DNA of 50,966 bases from CAZALT01 sp964485515 (GTDB taxonomy: Bacteria > Actinomycetota > Acidimicrobiia > Acidimicrobiales > Acidimicrobilacustridaceae), in the NCBI GenBank assembly GCA_964485515.1, contig CAZALT010000005.1:1-50966 (forward strand), read 5' to 3'. Of this stretch, positions 49,521 to 50,966 are shown piece after piece. The position numbers and the translations under genes were made by a program. The notes under the pieces are model-generated. The model was not told where the DNA came from. It did no database searches and saw only the letters and a list, made by a program, of their open reading frames with translations. Each line of letters begins with the position of its first letter. The stretch's first letter is position 1.

Positions 49521-49613
49521 TCAGGAGCCCTTGCGGCCGCCGTTGGGTCGCTTGCCGTGGTTGGCCTTGGACCGACGCTGCTTGGCCTTCTTCTTCTGCG
49601 TGCGCTTCGACAT
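49521..49613 (-). CDS. Ribosomal protein bL37-like 30-residue ORF
   Basis: ATG 49613 to the stop at 49521 encodes 30 residues: MSKRTQKKKAKQRRSKANHG followed by KRPNGGRKGS. It is extremely basic, and the ANHGKRPN core matches bL37, a tiny large-subunit protein described in mycobacteria and kin. It is absent from gene finders with length cut-offs. It lies 10 bases after the stop-side of the PHP gene start region, on the same strand as the peptidase and the PHP protein. The identification rests on the short conserved core. Confidence 0.75.
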   Translation of the reverse strand: MSKRTQKKKAKQRRSKANHGKRPNGGRKGS

Positions 49614-49623
49614 GGCGTCAACG

Positions 49624-50706
49624 CTACGCCGTCTGGTGTGCCGCGGCCCAACTGAGCAGGTCGTCCGCCGCCCAGGTGTTGACGATCTGGTCGAGGGGGA
49701 TCTCGTGGGCGGCGGCCTTCTCGCAGCCGTATGTCTGCCACTCCAGCTGGCCTGGGGCGTGGGCATCGGTGTCGATGGACACCTTGCACTCCCACTCCAG
49801 GGCCAGCTCGAGCAGCTCGTCGGGCGGGTCCTGGCGCTCCGGGCGGCAGTTGATCTCGACCGCGGTGTCGAACTGGGCACAGGCGGCGAACACGACCTCG
49901 GCATCGAACTGCGATTGGGCTCGCACCACCTCGGAGGTTCCCAGCGTGGGCACGCCGCTCTTGGTGCGAGTGGGCTTGAGCTTGCGCCCCGTGCAGTGGC
50001 CCAAGATGTCGACGTGGGGGTTGGCCACGGCCATCACGAGGCGCTTGGTCATGTCGTTCGCCTCCATCTTCAGCTTCGAGTGCGCGCTGGCCACGACGAT
50101 GTCGAGCCGCGCCAGGAGGTCGGTGTCCTGGTCGAGCGTGCCGTCCTCGAAGATGTCGACCTCGATTCCGGTGAGGATGCGGAACGGGGCCAGCTCGGCG
50201 TTGACCCGGTCGACCTCTTCGAGCTGGGCGACGAGGCGGTCACGATCGAGGCCGTGGGCCACGGTGAGGCGAGGCGAGTGGTCGGTGAGCACGAGGTAGT
50301 CGTGGCCGAGGTCGATGGCCGTGCGGGCCATGGCCTCGATGGACGCGCCACCGTCGCTCCACAGCGAGTGCGAGTGGCAGTCGCCCCGCAGGGCGTCGCG
50401 GTACGGCCGTGCCCCGTCGGGCAGCGCGATCTCGGTCTCGCCCTCGAGCCGGTTGACGTAGCGGGCGTCGTCGCCGCGCACCGCATCGGTGATGACCTGG
50501 CCGGTGGACGACCCGATGCCGGGCAGGTCTTCGAGCGTGCCGGCCCGCACGTGGACCGCGATGGCTTCGTCACCCAGCTCGTCGACGAGGTCGGCGGCCT
50601 TGGAGAAGGCCCGGATCTTCTGCGACGGGGCGAGGGCTCGGTCGAGCAGGTACATCACGCGGCGGAGGTCGTCGGCCGGCGAGCGGACCGGAGCAGGTGA
50701 GGCCAT
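49624..50706 (-). CDS. PHP-domain protein with PolX-like N-terminal helix-hairpin-helix
   Basis: A 360-residue protein. Residues 1-90 resemble the 8-kDa/HhH part of family X DNA polymerases (FSKAADLVDELGDEAIAV, then LEDLPGIGSSTGQVI). Residues about 105-345 are a PHP domain: CHSHSLWSDGG, LTDHSPRLTVAHG, TGIEVDIFEDG, VASAHS, HVDILGHCTGR and DTDAHAPG. This matches the C-terminal half of bacterial PolX, but the polymerase palm and fingers are missing. Nuclease or phosphatase action at DNA ends is a reasonable guess. The ATG is 10 bases from another predicted bL37 neighbour upstream on the minus strand's 3-prime side. Confidence 0.83.
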   Translation of the reverse strand: MASPAPVRSPADDLRRVMYLLDRALAPSQKIRAFSKAADLVDELGDEAIAVHVRAGTLEDLPGIGSSTGQVITDAVRGDDARYVNRLEGETEIALPDGARPYRDALRGDCHSHSLWSDGGASIEAMARTAIDLGHDYLVLTDHSPRLTVAHGLDRDRLVAQLEEVDRVNAELAPFRILTGIEVDIFEDGTLDQDTDLLARLDIVVASAHSKLKMEANDMTKRLVMAVANPHVDILGHCTGRKLKPTRTKSGVPTLGTSEVVRAQSQFDAEVVFAACAQFDTAVEINCRPERQDPPDELLELALEWECKVSIDTDAHAPGQLEWQTYGCEKAAAHEIPLDQIVNTWAADDLLSWAAAHQTA

Positions 50707-50733
50707 CGCCTCACCCTACCGATCACCGATCGC

Positions 50734-50785
50734 CGAACTGGCTGGGCAGAAACGCCGAATGGCCCGGGTCTTCCCAGCCAGTACG
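50734..50785 (-). repeat. Dispersed palindromic repeat, family 1, copy 2
   Basis: Arms CGAACTGGCTGG and CCAGCCAGTACG (one mismatch) enclose 28 bases whose complement matches the centre of 6894-6945 at 22 of 28 positions. It lies between the PHP gene start and the ychF start, near both promoters. Confidence 0.8.
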
Positions 50786-50827
50786 GCAGATATTCGGGTG
50801 GTCGGGCACCCTGTAACGTGACCCGTC

Positions 50828-50966
50828 GTGGAAAAGTTCGGGTTCGTCGGACTTCCCAATGCTGGGAAGTCATCGCTGTACAACGCGCTGTCGGGTGCGA
50901 GCGCCCTTGCTGCGCCCTATGCGTTCGCCACCAAGGAGCCCAACGTCGGCATGGCCAAGGTGGTCG
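50828..50966 (+). CDS. ychF: Redox-regulated ATPase YchF, N-terminal fragment
   Basis: GTG 50828 opens a frame that runs to the window edge (46 residues). EKFGFVGLPNAGKSSLYNAL contains the P-loop GLPNAGKS of the OBG/YchF family, and AAPYAFATKEPNVGMAKVV matches the switch I region that is typical for YchF. Only the start is visible. The window ends in the middle of the G domain. Confidence 0.8.
   Translation, partial: MEKFGFVGLPNAGKSSLYNALSGASALAAPYAFATKEPNVGMAKVV

Noticed and set aside
1..50966. tRNA, rRNA, insertion sequence or prophage genes
   Set aside because: No cloverleaf ending in CCA or T-loop motif, no rRNA segments, no transposase or integrase motifs were seen by eye; a tRNAscan and Rfam search would be decisive.

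Overview
The window is high-GC, gene-dense DNA from an actinobacterium. Supporting signs are an F420-type luciferase-like oxidoreductase, mycobacterial-type steroid P450 and FadD19-like genes, a WS/DGAT acyltransferase, an MptB-like mannosyltransferase, GTG starts, and a 30-residue ORF resembling the actinobacterial ribosomal protein bL37. The mix of many branched-chain-type binding proteins with steroid/isoprenoid catabolism would fit the Acidimicrobiia, but that placement is inference. I saw no rRNA, tRNA, IS element, prophage or CRISPR array.

Layout. 1-6800: a truncated P450 diverges from a TetR regulator, then three paralogous lipoprotein substrate-binding proteins (the middle one inverted), then a CYP125-like P450. 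6990-9257: a luciferase-like oxidoreductase diverges from an alpha-methylacyl-CoA racemase. 9757-15510: a complete branched-chain-type ABC importer (binding lipoprotein, fused LivH-LivM permease, LivG, LivF) followed by two small membrane proteins. 15769-22106: aldehyde dehydrogenase, FadD19-like acyl-CoA synthetase and WS/DGAT on the minus strand, facing a membrane-anchored esterase. 22229-28314: a family-5 binding lipoprotein, a triple-PAS/degenerate-GGDEF/EAL protein, a small lipoprotein and an alpha/beta hydrolase. 28365-34867: a J-domain/zinc-finger membrane protein, 6-phosphogluconate dehydrogenase, two GT-C type glycosyltransferases and a tandem MgtE transporter. 34929-38780: aminopeptidase N and a PfkB kinase. 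39031-42974: a minus-strand signalling operon (PAS histidine kinase, OmpR-type regulator, stand-alone receiver, PHP hydrolase). 43120-50966: a diiron ferritin-like protein, an ECH1-type dienoyl-CoA isomerase, a hypothetical protein, QueF, a neocarzinostatin-like anchored protein, prolyl oligopeptidase, bL37, a PolX-like PHP protein and the start of ychF.

How the genes work together. CYP125-like P450, FadD19-like ligase, alpha-methylacyl-CoA racemase, dienoyl-CoA isomerase and aldehyde dehydrogenase together can oxidise, activate, epimerise and beta-oxidise a branched sterol or isoprenoid side chain. Palindromes matching or nearly matching the mycobacterial KstR operator (TnnAACnnGTTnnA) lie upstream of the FadD19-like gene (19018-19031, full match) and the P450 (6816-6829, one mismatch). 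The binding proteins and LivHMGF may import related carboxylates, and WS/DGAT could store the acyl-CoA. The substrate is not shown by sequence.

Beyond genes, I see two dispersed palindromic repeat families, each with two copies in opposite orientation (6894-6945 with 50734-50785; 32228-32281 with 44315-44368), several minisatellites between genes, and long GC-rich terminator hairpins without T-tracts. No clearly undescribed system stands out. The best leads are the palindromic repeats, the KstR-like sites, the receiver-PHP gene pair and the J-domain/zinc-finger membrane protein.
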